A DNA stretch of 64,000 bases, from contig JAUICG010000006.1 in the NCBI GenBank assembly GCA_030427485.1, forward strand, positions 1-64,000. The letters are read 5' to 3'. This DNA comes from Gammaproteobacteria bacterium. Lineage in GTDB: Bacteria > Pseudomonadota > Gammaproteobacteria > Pseudomonadales > Halieaceae. The position numbers and the translations under genes were made by a program. Positions within the stretch are counted from its first letter, which is position 1, and each line of letters begins with the position of its first letter. This document shows, piece by piece, positions 45,192-53,644 of this stretch. The notes under the pieces were generated by a model. It saw only the letters and a program-made list of their open reading frames with translations. It ran no database searches and was not told the DNA's origin.

Positions 45192-45201
45192 CCAGCGCGG
45201 G

Positions 45202-46461
45202 TCAGCGAGAATCCGTCGCCTGCAGCAACCGTATCCGGTTCTCGAGCCAGGACGTCAGCCAGAAATTGGCGCTGTCCTTCAGCAGGCCCTGGTGCGCCTC
45301 GATCGCAGCGACCACCGCATCCGGTGCCTGCCGGTGCGCCGGCAGGACGATGTCCAGCAGGTGCAGCGCCTCGACATACTGGCCGTCGGACAGCTTTTGC
45401 CGTGCCCTTGCGACAATCGCCTGAGGTCCACCCGCGAGATCGATCAGGTCAGCGCTTATAACACTGCGCGGCTGGGGGTACAGTTCCGTGGTGGATTCAT
45501 GCTTGAACCAGCCGGCGTAATTCTCCCAGATCGCGCGCACGCCCCAGGAAACCTTGCCGTAGCCCTCCCCGACCTCCAACTCCGGCGGCAGTTGAATCCG
45601 CTCCATCAAGGTGGCCAGGTCCGCTCCCGCATTCATCCCTTTTACTGTTTCGTCATGCACGTAGAGAATCGCATCGCGCAGCACCTGCAATTCCGAGGCG
45701 ATCAACTCCCCGCCCACAACTGGCTGGTGATGACCGTACAAAATGACCTCGGCGCCGAGGTCCATCACAAGCTGTACCGCCGCCGCGACAGTCAGTGCGT
45801 CGCGGTAGCGGTCCCCGCGAATGGTCACCAGATTGGGAAAGTGTCCAAAAGGACAACCGAACAGGTTCCCGGTAAGGCAGATCTTGTGTTGCGGCAACCA
45901 CAGGATCATCGAGTCGTTGGTCTCCGCCCCGGGCACTGCAATCAGTTCAACATCCAACCCGCCCAGGCTGAAAGCGTGCCGATCTTCCACCAGGATATCC
46001 GGGGTCGGCACATCCTGCGGCGGAAACTCGGTGAGCCCCGCTTGCGCGTAGTGCTCGAAGGCCGCGGCAAATTTCCTGTCGAATGCGAAGGCGGAGCGAT
46101 TGCCGCGAAACGGCGCCAGTCGTCCATCATAGGACTGGTGTTCAGGGTTGCCTGCCTGCGCTATCACGCAGAGCCCCGGATTGTGTTGACGAAAAAAGCC
46201 CACCCCGCCGACATGATCCACATGACCCTGGGTCAGCACGAGGTAACGCAGCGGCGCGTTGGAAAACGCTTCGAAATTGTGTTTGATGACAGGCGCCTCG
46301 ATACCCATACCGGCATTGACCTGGATATTGCCCTCTGGCGTCTGCAGCAGGTAGCTGTTGGAGAACGCCTCTGACAAGACGATAAAATCATTGATACGTT
46401 GCCCGCCAAACCTCGCTGGATTGGGTTCAACAGGGCGCGACTTGTAGATCGGGATTCTCAT
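45202..46461 (-). CDS. metallo-beta-lactamase-fold protein, alkylsulfatase-like
   Basis: MBL-fold hydrolase, 419 residues, with the alkylsulfatase-type C-terminal dimerisation region (ALHLLDIVLPAHRQAPDA). The metal motif normally T-H-x-H-x-D-H reads TQGHVDHVGG, so the first metal-ligand His is Gln. Other likely ligand regions remain: VPGAETNDS, corresponding to the alkylsulfatase PGTE region, and YGHHQPVVG. It may have one-metal chemistry or altered function. A sulfotransferase lies next upstream on the same strand, 17 bp away. Sulfate-ester turnover is a plausible joint theme, but not shown. Confidence 0.78.
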   Translation of the reverse strand: MRIPIYKSRPVEPNPARFGGQRINDFIVLSEAFSNSYLLQTPEGNIQVNAGMGIEAPVIKHNFEAFSNAPLRYLVLTQGHVDHVGGVGFFRQHNPGLCVIAQAGNPEHQSYDGRLAPFRGNRSAFAFDRKFAAAFEHYAQAGLTEFPPQDVPTPDILVEDRHAFSLGGLDVELIAVPGAETNDSMILWLPQHKICLTGNLFGCPFGHFPNLVTIRGDRYRDALTVAAAVQLVMDLGAEVILYGHHQPVVGGELIASELQVLRDAILYVHDETVKGMNAGADLATLMERIQLPPELEVGEGYGKVSWGVRAIWENYAGWFKHESTTELYPQPRSVISADLIDLAGGPQAIVARARQKLSDGQYVEALHLLDIVLPAHRQAPDAVVAAIEAHQGLLKDSANFWLTSWLENRIRLLQATDSR

Positions 46462-46478
46462 CGGATCACCTGTCCTGA

Positions 46479-47747
46479 CTACTCCACCTCCACCTGCACG
46501 GGAAAGCGGTCGAAATAAAAGGAAAAACGCGAGCGCAACTCGGCCGGATCGACGCCGAAATCCTCCCGCAACCTGTACACCACCCGCCCGTCTTTTCCGC
46601 GCGGGTGCTCATTGATAAACTGCTGCAGTTCGCCGCGTGCCGACGCCGTCATCCGCAGGTTGGCCGTGGCATAGATGTTCTCCACCGTCGCGAGATCGTC
46701 CGCCATGAACTCGTGGAACAGTACATCGATACTCTGCGCGGCGGGCCACACAGCCCGGTCGTTCACGCAGGCTCGCAGCAGATGCACGACACGGTCTGAC
46801 CAGTAAGTGAACAGTCCGTCGAGGTCCACTCGCCGGCGATTGATACGCTGTCCATAGCCGAGCATGGTAATTGCCGACTGGATGACTGATACCGGGTCGC
46901 GGTGGGTGATGACAACGGTAGCATCGGCAAACACACTGCGCAGGACACCGAGTTGCTCCAGGTGCTGGGGACACTTCAGCACCCAGCGGGTATGGGCACC
47001 GCTGTGGTCGCCATCCTGCCAGGTAAGAATTTTCAACACGGTTTTCAGGTACTCGTAGTGCGGTGTCTGGTCGGTTGCGTAGTAGTTGTCGCGCCAGCGC
47101 GGCGATACGCTGAGCCACTCGTAGTTGTAGGAGGCAAAATCGGGCCCCATCAACTCCAACTCTTCATGGATGTGGTCGGGGTTCATCGGGTGCATCGCCG
47201 CCAGCAGGGGAGACAGGGACTGCATCATCTGCCACTGCTCGGCACAGCGCTGGTAGCGGGGATCGACACCGTCGGTTCGCTCCGACTCGCGCGGAAGAGG
47301 AACCGGTTCATACGATTCCCAGAGCGGCAGCGCACGCAATCGCGAGTCCGCGGCCATCAGGTTGAGCAGGTGGGTGGTGCCGGAGCGAGGCAGTCCGGCC
47401 ACGATAATCGGCGCGCTTATCTCGACGTCGTGAATTTCGGGATGGCGGCAAAGTACATCATGGATCAGCAGGCGACTGCTGGCATGCTGTAGCAACTTGT
47501 TGCGCAGGGACAGGCGGCCCAGATTGGTCAACCCGGCATCACCACCCCATTCGTCACACAGCAGATCAAGTCGCGAACGGAAATCCGCTGCGCCGAAATC
47601 ATCCAGCCCCGTCACCTGTTGCGCCTCACGCAGTATGCTGCGGCTGGTCAATTCGGGGTTCAGCGTGTCGGCATAGGCAATGGCGGCCTGCTGCGCGGCC
47701 GTAAGTCGCGGATTGGCCAGGTCACTTATCCGGATCTCATCGCTCAT
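46479..47747 (-). CDS. sulfotransferase family protein
   Basis: PAPS-dependent sulfotransferase-like protein, 422 residues. The 5'-phosphosulfate loop is visible as IVAGLPRSGTTHLLNL near residue 115, and the 3'-phosphate binding motif as VITHRDPVSVIQSA near residue 280. I chose the ATG at 47747, giving MSDEIRISDL. The acceptor is unknown; similar bacterial genes are common in marine and actinobacterial genomes. It is the first gene of a pair with the alkylsulfatase-like protein. Confidence 0.85.
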   Translation of the reverse strand: MSDEIRISDLANPRLTAAQQAAIAYADTLNPELTSRSILREAQQVTGLDDFGAADFRSRLDLLCDEWGGDAGLTNLGRLSLRNKLLQHASSRLLIHDVLCRHPEIHDVEISAPIIVAGLPRSGTTHLLNLMAADSRLRALPLWESYEPVPLPRESERTDGVDPRYQRCAEQWQMMQSLSPLLAAMHPMNPDHIHEELELMGPDFASYNYEWLSVSPRWRDNYYATDQTPHYEYLKTVLKILTWQDGDHSGAHTRWVLKCPQHLEQLGVLRSVFADATVVITHRDPVSVIQSAITMLGYGQRINRRRVDLDGLFTYWSDRVVHLLRACVNDRAVWPAAQSIDVLFHEFMADDLATVENIYATANLRMTASARGELQQFINEHPRGKDGRVVYRLREDFGVDPAELRSRFSFYFDRFPVQVEVE

Positions 47748-47874
47748 AAGGCCAGGTCCCACCCGGGGCTATGGGGTCGCGAACAGGTGCGAGCGAACAC
47801 ACAGGGTGTCATCGGCGAGCGCGACGGGAAAAGGCCAGCATCGGCGCACTGGCCCCGCTTCAGTACGCTGCGGA

Positions 47875-48540
47875 TCAGGACTGGGGGGAGAGTTGTTTCA
47901 GGTGCGCATTCAACAATTGGGCCCAGCGCTGTACGACCCGGTCAAAATCAGCGGTATTGGTGACTGCATTTGCGACTTCGGCAATACCGTCATCGCTGGC
48001 GGCCTCGGAGTCGATGATCTTGGCGAGGAGATCGCCGGTCTTACCGTCGAGCAATTCCAGGAACAGGGTCATGCTGCCGGTGCTGGCAACAAAAGTCTGT
48101 TCCATACCCGGCGTCATCAGGTCCGGTTGTGTAATTCTCAGGTTGATAATCGCCGGACGCAGGATGAGTACGCCGCTTCCGCCCTTCTCGACGAACTGGC
48201 GGCCGTCCGCTGTCAGGACCTTGGTGAGTTCCCGGGCAAACTCGCTGGACACCCTCTGGCGGATTTTCTGCATGTCCTGGTCGCTTACCTGGTCCTCGAA
48301 GGTGGCCTCCTCGTTGTAATTGCGCTGCCAGTTCTTCGCAAAGGCCACGTAGGTATCCAGCAGTGCGAGCTTGTTGTACTGACTGAGGTCCGCCCCCGGC
48401 TTCAGATAGACTGCGCCAAACCTGGTATCCGGTTGCAACTGCAAACCATCGGAAGTCGCCGGCAGCGAACTGGATTGCTGGTTGGCGGCGCACGCGGACA
48501 GCACTGCAACCAGAACGAGCATCAGGGAACGCTGCATCAT
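47875..48540 (-). CDS. DUF3313-like lipoprotein
   Basis: A 221-residue lipoprotein: the ATG at 48540 (GAGG in CGAGGTATACCC precedes it) gives MMQRSLMLVLVAVLSACAAN, ending with a good lipobox. The body has YLKPGADLSQYNKLALLD and VEKGGSGVLILRPAIINL, resembling DUF3313 proteins of unknown function. No transmembrane helix follows. It stands alone, with about 125 bp to the sulfotransferase gene downstream. Confidence 0.7.
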   Translation of the reverse strand: MMQRSLMLVLVAVLSACAANQQSSSLPATSDGLQLQPDTRFGAVYLKPGADLSQYNKLALLDTYVAFAKNWQRNYNEEATFEDQVSDQDMQKIRQRVSSEFARELTKVLTADGRQFVEKGGSGVLILRPAIINLRITQPDLMTPGMEQTFVASTGSMTLFLELLDGKTGDLLAKIIDSEAASDDGIAEVANAVTNTADFDRVVQRWAQLLNAHLKQLSPQS

Positions 48541-48766
48541 AGGGTATACCTCGTCGGGACGTCTCAACTATTAGAATTGGCCTAAACTTAGTGCATCAGT
48601 GCGGACAAATCAATCCCCACCCCCGGCGAGCAGTGACGCGGTTTGAAACCTGGCTGCACCAGACGAGTCTGCGAGGCGGGGTTTCGCACCCCAATCGGGG
48701 TACTGGAGAATCTGTCGGCAGGCTGGTAGCATGAGCGGCCACACCCATGAAACGGGGACGATTGCA

Positions 48767-49279
48767 ATGTTTGATCGAACCAGGAAAAAAGCCACTGCAA
48801 CCCAGGCCCAGGATTCCACCCCGCCCCAATCCCACCCGGTTCCTGCACCACCCGCACCTGCGAGGAGTACAGCCATGATAGGACCAAGCATAGTTATCAA
48901 AGGTGAAGTCACCGGCGAGGAGGACCTGCTGATACAGGGCAGGGTTGAGGGCAGGGTCAACCTCAACGGCAACCAGGTATCGATCGGTGAATCCGGCGAG
49001 GTCTACGCCGACATCCAGGCCAAGGTAATACAAATCAATGGCAAGGTGACCGGCGACATCAACGGTCATGAAAAAGTGATCATCTCGAAATCGGGAAACG
49101 TGCACGGAAACATCGTCGCTCCCCGGGTCACACTGGAGGACGGCGCCATGTTCAAGGGCAGCATCGATATGGACCCGGCGGTGGCCAACACCGGCAGGGC
49201 TACGCTGGAGGCACATCAACCCGGCCATTCCGCCGCGCAGCCACTCAAGGCGTCCGGCCTCGACCTGAAGAGCGTCTGA
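48767..49279 (+). CDS. bactofilin (polymer-forming cytoskeletal protein)
   Basis: Polymer-forming cytoskeletal protein, 170 residues. I chose the ATG at 48767 (MFDRTRKKATAT) since bactofilins typically begin with a short basic segment. A proline-rich spacer follows. The beta-helical core of about 110 residues is seen in VIKGEVTGEEDLLIQGRVEG, VSIGESGEVYAD and AKVIQINGKVTGDI. In other bacteria bactofilins scaffold cell-wall enzymes and shape. The next gene follows after 22 bp and may share the transcript. Confidence 0.9.
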   Translation: MFDRTRKKATATQAQDSTPPQSHPVPAPPAPARSTAMIGPSIVIKGEVTGEEDLLIQGRVEGRVNLNGNQVSIGESGEVYADIQAKVIQINGKVTGDINGHEKVIISKSGNVHGNIVAPRVTLEDGAMFKGSIDMDPAVANTGRATLEAHQPGHSAAQPLKASGLDLKSV

Positions 49280-49301
49280 TCCGATTCTCGCCGTCCAGCC
49301 T

Positions 49302-49877
49302 TTGCCCAATCTGTCGACGCAGGCTTCCAAGTTACTGCCCCATCTGTTCCAGCAGCTTGACGCGGAGCGGTCGGTAACGGTACTTCATATTGGTTCCGCG
49401 CTGCCCGAAACCGTCGATTTTTTTTCCGACTACCGCTGCAAACTGCATTTCATTGACGTTTTTCCCGCGCTCCCGATTGTCGCCTGCGAGGAACCGGCCG
49501 TAACACAGGCACAGCAGTTTAAGGAACTGCTGCGGTTTCCAGGGGAAACAGCTTTCGACATCTGCCTGTTCTGGGATTTGTTCAATTTTCTCGACGGCGA
49601 TGCCATCACTGCATTCCTGAGCGTGTTGCGCCCGCACCTGAAGCAGGGCAGCCTGGCGCACGCGTTTTCGGTGCACAATCGCAAGGCGCCACAGCAGAAC
49701 CATTTCTACGGCATTCAAAACCTGGGTGAGTTGAGCGTGAGAAGCAGGCGCATCACCCCCACCGGATACGCCCCGCACAGTCAGCGCGAATTGACCGCGC
49801 TGCTCGACGGTTTCCGGGTTGAGCGCAGCGTACTGCTGCCCGACAGCCGACTGGAGATGTTACTGCTCAAATCGTAA
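49302..49877 (+). CDS. hypothetical protein, possible SAM-methyltransferase-like fold
   Basis: A 191-residue cytoplasmic protein that starts at a TTG (MPNLSTQASKLL). VTVLHIGSALPETVDFF, DICLFWDLFNFLDGDAITAFL and the late LEMLLLKS strand recall class I methyltransferase motifs without the full GxGxG loop, so methyl transfer is not certain. Gap to the bactofilin gene is 22 bp, suggesting cotranscription and perhaps a role in envelope assembly; that role is speculative. Confidence 0.65.
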   Translation: MPNLSTQASKLLPHLFQQLDAERSVTVLHIGSALPETVDFFSDYRCKLHFIDVFPALPIVACEEPAVTQAQQFKELLRFPGETAFDICLFWDLFNFLDGDAITAFLSVLRPHLKQGSLAHAFSVHNRKAPQQNHFYGIQNLGELSVRSRRITPTGYAPHSQRELTALLDGFRVERSVLLPDSRLEMLLLKS

Positions 49878-49925
49878 CCGCGACGTTTCACGACCCGCAA
49901 GTCACCATCTAGGGGAGTGAATACC

Positions 49926-50000
49926 ATGGCACTTCACCACAAAAATTCCATTCGCCGCCAACTGGAGGGCGCCGAAGAGGCCTCGGGCTTCCACCATTGA
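49926..50000 (+). CDS. candidate small protein, 24 residues
   Basis: An ATG with a strong AGGGGAG ribosome-binding site 8 nt upstream opens a 24-residue frame ending at TGA. It encodes a basic, histidine-rich peptide (MALHHKNSIRRQLEGAEEA, ending GFHH). It has no family I recognise. The ribosome-binding site argues for translation; the short length and lack of comparison leave this tentative. Confidence 0.35.
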   Translation: MALHHKNSIRRQLEGAEEASGFHH

Positions 50001-50025
50001 GGCGTGAGAGTCTATACTTCGGGGC

Positions 50026-50559
50026 ATGAAGCAACTGCCAGTACACATAGGGGCTTCGGCACTGTCATTACTGTGCTGCTTGCCGGTTGTCGCCGAGACG
50101 GTCTACAAATCCATCGATGACAGCGGCGCGGTCAGTTTTTCGGACACGCGTCCCACCGGCGATATCGTGGTGGAAACACTGGTCATAGAAAACCAGGCCC
50201 CGCCCTCGAGCGACCTGACGGCGCAACGTCTGGAAGACATGCGGGAGACGACGGACCGCATGGTTGCCGACCGCATGGCGCGTGAAAAACACCGTGCCGA
50301 ACTGCGCCAACTGGATGCGCGCAAGTATGCCGGGACTTCCGCACCGGACCTGGCGGAGTACTACGATGCGACCACCAGCTACTCGGGGTATTACCCCTAC
50401 CCTGTCCGCCGCAGTTGGCGGCGACCTGATCGTCCCGCGCATCCGGTAGTGAAGCCCCCGATGCTGGTGCCAACACCGTATCGGCAACCGCACTATGACT
50501 ACCCGGCCTCACTCATCCGCAAGCACTACGACCCCAAGGTCAGGAAAGCGCTGCGCTGA
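50026..50559 (+). CDS. DUF4124-type secreted protein
   Basis: A 177-residue protein with signal peptide (SALSLLCCLPVVAETV) followed by VYKSIDDSGAVSFSDTRPTG, the usual DUF4124 start seen in many periplasmic proteins. The remainder is charged (REKHRAELRQLDARK), then Tyr/Pro/Arg-rich (YYPYPVRRSWRR, PTPYRQPHYDYP). Function unknown. It is 25 bp downstream of the small 24-residue frame and 50 bp upstream of a hydrolase gene. Confidence 0.75.
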   Translation: MKQLPVHIGASALSLLCCLPVVAETVYKSIDDSGAVSFSDTRPTGDIVVETLVIENQAPPSSDLTAQRLEDMRETTDRMVADRMAREKHRAELRQLDARKYAGTSAPDLAEYYDATTSYSGYYPYPVRRSWRRPDRPAHPVVKPPMLVPTPYRQPHYDYPASLIRKHYDPKVRKALR

Positions 50560-50609
50560 CCCGCGATACACTCACACCCCCTTGAACAAGCCACAGGTAC
50601 GCTGACAGC

Positions 50610-51476
50610 ATGCAGAAACCACGCGAATTCCGTCTCGATATCGGCGACGTCGAACTGGCCGTCGTCGAATGGCCGGGAGTGGGCGATCCCGTCCTGCTGT
50701 TGCATGCCGCCGGCTTCCACAGTCGCTGCTGGAAGCAGGTCGTGAAGCGGCTGCCCGGGCATCATATCTACGCGGTGGACCTGCGCTTTCACGGCGCGAG
50801 CGACAGCCACGGCACGGCGAACTGGCAATTAATGGCCGATGACATCCACCAGCTGATAGAGAAGCTCGGGCTGGAACGCATCGTCGGCGTGGGCCATTCC
50901 ATCGGTGGACACCTGCTGGCCCGGGCCGCAGCGAGGGCAGCGGAGCGTTTCAGGCACCTCGTGCTCATTGACCCGGTTATCATGTCCGCCGAGCGCTATG
51001 CGACTTTTCATACATTTTCCGCACAGTTGAACGCCACTGACCACCCGGTGAGCCGGCGCAAAAACCAGTGGCGTGACGCCCGCGAAATGTACGAGCGATT
51101 CCGGGAGCGCCCGCCTTTCAATACCTGGCAGCCCGAGGTGCTGCGCGATTACTGCGATTATGCGCTGCTGCCGGCAGATGACGATTCACTACACCAACTG
51201 GCCTGCGACCCGATCAATGAAGCCGGCATCTACCTGAACCAGAAAGGCAACGAAATCGTCCTGGCCGAACTACCGCGGATTGTCACGCCGGTCACCCTGC
51301 TGCGCGCTGCGCCTTCGGAGCACAACATGTCCGACCTGAGCGCCTCCCCTACCTGGCCGGGCCTGGCCGCTGCGCTACCCGACTGCAGGGAGGTTTACCT
51401 GCCAGAGATGAACCATTTCATCCCGATGCAGGACCCGCAACTGGTAGCGCAGCACATCCTGGCTGCGTATGATTGA
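50610..51476 (+). CDS. alpha/beta-fold hydrolase
   Basis: A 288-residue cytoplasmic hydrolase. Strand and oxyanion region VLLLHAAGFHSRCW, nucleophile elbow VGVGHSIGGHLL near residue 92, and late catalytic His MNHFIPMQD are visible. The family covers haloalkane dehalogenases, esterases, epoxide hydrolases and lactonases; the substrate is not clear. It is the first of two plus-strand genes, followed by a MAPEG-like protein after 30 bp. Confidence 0.82.
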   Translation: MQKPREFRLDIGDVELAVVEWPGVGDPVLLLHAAGFHSRCWKQVVKRLPGHHIYAVDLRFHGASDSHGTANWQLMADDIHQLIEKLGLERIVGVGHSIGGHLLARAAARAAERFRHLVLIDPVIMSAERYATFHTFSAQLNATDHPVSRRKNQWRDAREMYERFRERPPFNTWQPEVLRDYCDYALLPADDDSLHQLACDPINEAGIYLNQKGNEIVLAELPRIVTPVTLLRAAPSEHNMSDLSASPTWPGLAAALPDCREVYLPEMNHFIPMQDPQLVAQHILAAYD

Positions 51477-51506
51477 GGCCGATAACCACACTGGAGAATA
51501 CGACTC

Positions 51507-51902
51507 ATGAACACTGTTATCACCAGCCTGTTGATTTTGTGCATTCTTCCAATCACCTGTGCCTGGATTGCAGGCTACTACCGCCAGCAGCAGCTTGGCA
51601 GTGTCGACAACAAGGAACCACGCATTCAATCGCAGCAGTTATCGGGTGCCGGGGCGCGCGCAGTGGCGGCACAGGGCAATAGCTGGGAAGCGCTGGCGGT
51701 ATTCAGCGCCGCCGTGCTGGCGATGTTTATCGCGGGGGTGGACCTATCCGGCGTCTCCACGCCGGTATTGGTATTCGTCGCGCTGCGAATCGCCTACGTG
51801 CCGGCGTATATCGGAAACGTCGACAAACTGCGTTCGCTGATTTTCCTCGGCGGTTTCGGTATCTGCATGTACTTTTTCTATCTCGCGCTCAGCGCCAACT
51901 AG
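51507..51902 (+). CDS. MAPEG-family membrane protein
   Basis: Small integral membrane protein, 131 residues, four hydrophobic helices. The family pattern is visible in QGNSWEALAVFSAAVLA and LVFVALRIAYVPAYIGNV. MAPEG members include glutathione transferases and eicosanoid enzymes; bacterial members usually have unknown substrates. Gene order with the alpha/beta hydrolase upstream may link it to detoxification of a lipophilic substrate (inference). Confidence 0.83.
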   Translation: MNTVITSLLILCILPITCAWIAGYYRQQQLGSVDNKEPRIQSQQLSGAGARAVAAQGNSWEALAVFSAAVLAMFIAGVDLSGVSTPVLVFVALRIAYVPAYIGNVDKLRSLIFLGGFGICMYFFYLALSAN

Positions 51903-51911
51903 CGATCAGGC

Positions 51912-53495
51912 TCAGGACCCAACGGCGATATCAGAGGTTCGCGCCCGGGCCTTGATCAGCTGCGCATCTTTCGGCAGCAGGAAGCCGGCGGCCACCGACT
52001 CGTCGGTGGCATTGTCGATAGCCTCGATATACGCCTGCCTGGTCGGGTAAAGCACGCCCAGCGTGGCTGCATCGAACAGTTCCGTGGTACCGAACAAACC
52101 ACAAAATGCGGCATTCGCGGGCGGCTGGCCGTCGCCCGACAGTCGCGCGACGGGCGCGTCCACATAGGGCGTCCTGACACCCCCCTGGACATTGCCAAAT
52201 TGATCGTACAGGAAATCGGTTCCCTGCGGATTCAAAGCCAGCAAGGGCGCCGCAGGCGCCGCCTCCCCGCTGCGAACCCAGTTATCGACCGCGGCGACGG
52301 CGGCCCTGGCAACCCAGTGTCCCGGTCCGTCATTTACCGGCAGTGGACAACTGATAAACGGCGGACGCGCATCGTTATTGGAAATCACATCGGCCACCGT
52401 GGGGTCGTCACCCCTGTCAATCGGACCCTTGATAGTCGTATACACGTCGGAGTGTGCGGAGCCCGCGACCTCCCACAAGCGAATAGCGCCGCTATCGGGC
52501 TGGCGCTGGCTGACAGAGCCCAGGCGGAAAATATCGGTCTCGGTTTGCAGGGTGAGTACAGGCTCCGGCAGGTCTTCGCGAATGAATACGGTTTCCGGGG
52601 TCGCAAGGTCCGCTTGCGGCAGTTGCGACAGCGGGGCGCTGCCGTTACTGCGACTGTGAATGACAAAGCCGTCGAACAACTCAAGCATCGGGTGAATCGC
52701 GTTGACATAGGTTACCAGGCGAAACGCGGACTGCGACTGGCCCACCGCGATCATGCGCTCCACGCTGAGTCCATCCAGCGGATCCAGGCCCACGGGATGG
52801 CGAACCGCCTGCGCCGCCTGGGAAAAGATATCGTAAGAGAAACTGTCGCCGGGATGCTGCAAGGCGCCATAGCGTTGCTGATCGATAATCTTCAGGGGCA
52901 GGTCGAATGCGCCGCCGCCCTCGATGCCTACCCGTTGCGCGGACACACCGACCCAGGCGTAGCCCTCGCGCATCAGTTCGGTGTGCATCTGGGTCAGGTC
53001 AGGCGCGGCGTCCAGGCCACCGGTTACATTGAACCACTCCACCACCACCGTACCATTGAATGCCGCCGCGTCCATCGGCCGCAGCACCACGATGCGGCTG
53101 GTGTAGTCCGCGGCATCGGCCGCTTGCACCCGCCAGTTTCCCTCGGGATGCAATTCTTCAGTGGCAATATAGGACACGGCCGAACCGGAAATAAAGTACT
53201 CGGTTTCCCGATAGCCGACTTCCGCCTCGTCAAACGAGACGCCGGCGTAAAAGGGTGTGCCCGGCACGTACCCCTGGGTGCGTAAATCGATCGCCAGCGG
53301 ACCGAAATTTATGACGCAGCAGTCCGCTGCCCCGCCTCCCGATATAGGTCCTTCAATCGCCGGGTTGGCGGCCTGATTCTTCTGCTGCGGCGGATTACTG
53401 TCGCTGGTATTGCTGCAGGCAGTCAGCATGCACAATAGCGCCGACAGCGTGGCGACCGCCCGCAACGAGCGGATCTTGCGTTGTGAGATTACCAC
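51912..53495 (-). CDS. alpha/beta hydrolase domain lipoprotein (Abhydrolase_10-like)
   Basis: A protein of 527 residues. I chose the GTG at 53495 because GAGGA lies 9 nt before it and the encoded N-terminus carries a lipobox (LLCMLTACSN). The body resembles the bacterial alpha/beta-hydrolase family with GVSAQRVGIEGGG and the nucleophile motif VGQSQSAFRL near residue 250. Most related proteins are uncharacterised hydrolases. It is convergent with the MAPEG gene, with stops about 10 bp apart, and is followed upstream by a UMF1-family transporter. Confidence 0.78.
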   Translation of the reverse strand: MVISQRKIRSLRAVATLSALLCMLTACSNTSDSNPPQQKNQAANPAIEGPISGGGAADCCVINFGPLAIDLRTQGYVPGTPFYAGVSFDEAEVGYRETEYFISGSAVSYIATEELHPEGNWRVQAADAADYTSRIVVLRPMDAAAFNGTVVVEWFNVTGGLDAAPDLTQMHTELMREGYAWVGVSAQRVGIEGGGAFDLPLKIIDQQRYGALQHPGDSFSYDIFSQAAQAVRHPVGLDPLDGLSVERMIAVGQSQSAFRLVTYVNAIHPMLELFDGFVIHSRSNGSAPLSQLPQADLATPETVFIREDLPEPVLTLQTETDIFRLGSVSQRQPDSGAIRLWEVAGSAHSDVYTTIKGPIDRGDDPTVADVISNNDARPPFISCPLPVNDGPGHWVARAAVAAVDNWVRSGEAAPAAPLLALNPQGTDFLYDQFGNVQGGVRTPYVDAPVARLSGDGQPPANAAFCGLFGTTELFDAATLGVLYPTRQAYIEAIDNATDESVAAGFLLPKDAQLIKARARTSDIAVGS

Positions 53496-53644
53496 GGTGA
53501 GTGTCCTCGACTGCCAGACGCGCCAGCCACCACTTCGATTATTGGAATGTTGTGCGGGCATTTGAACACACCGGGCGCGAGAGGTTCAATCTGCAATTCA
53601 CTGCGCGCAATCCACTGCCGGGCCCCGCTCTGGACCGCCTGGCG

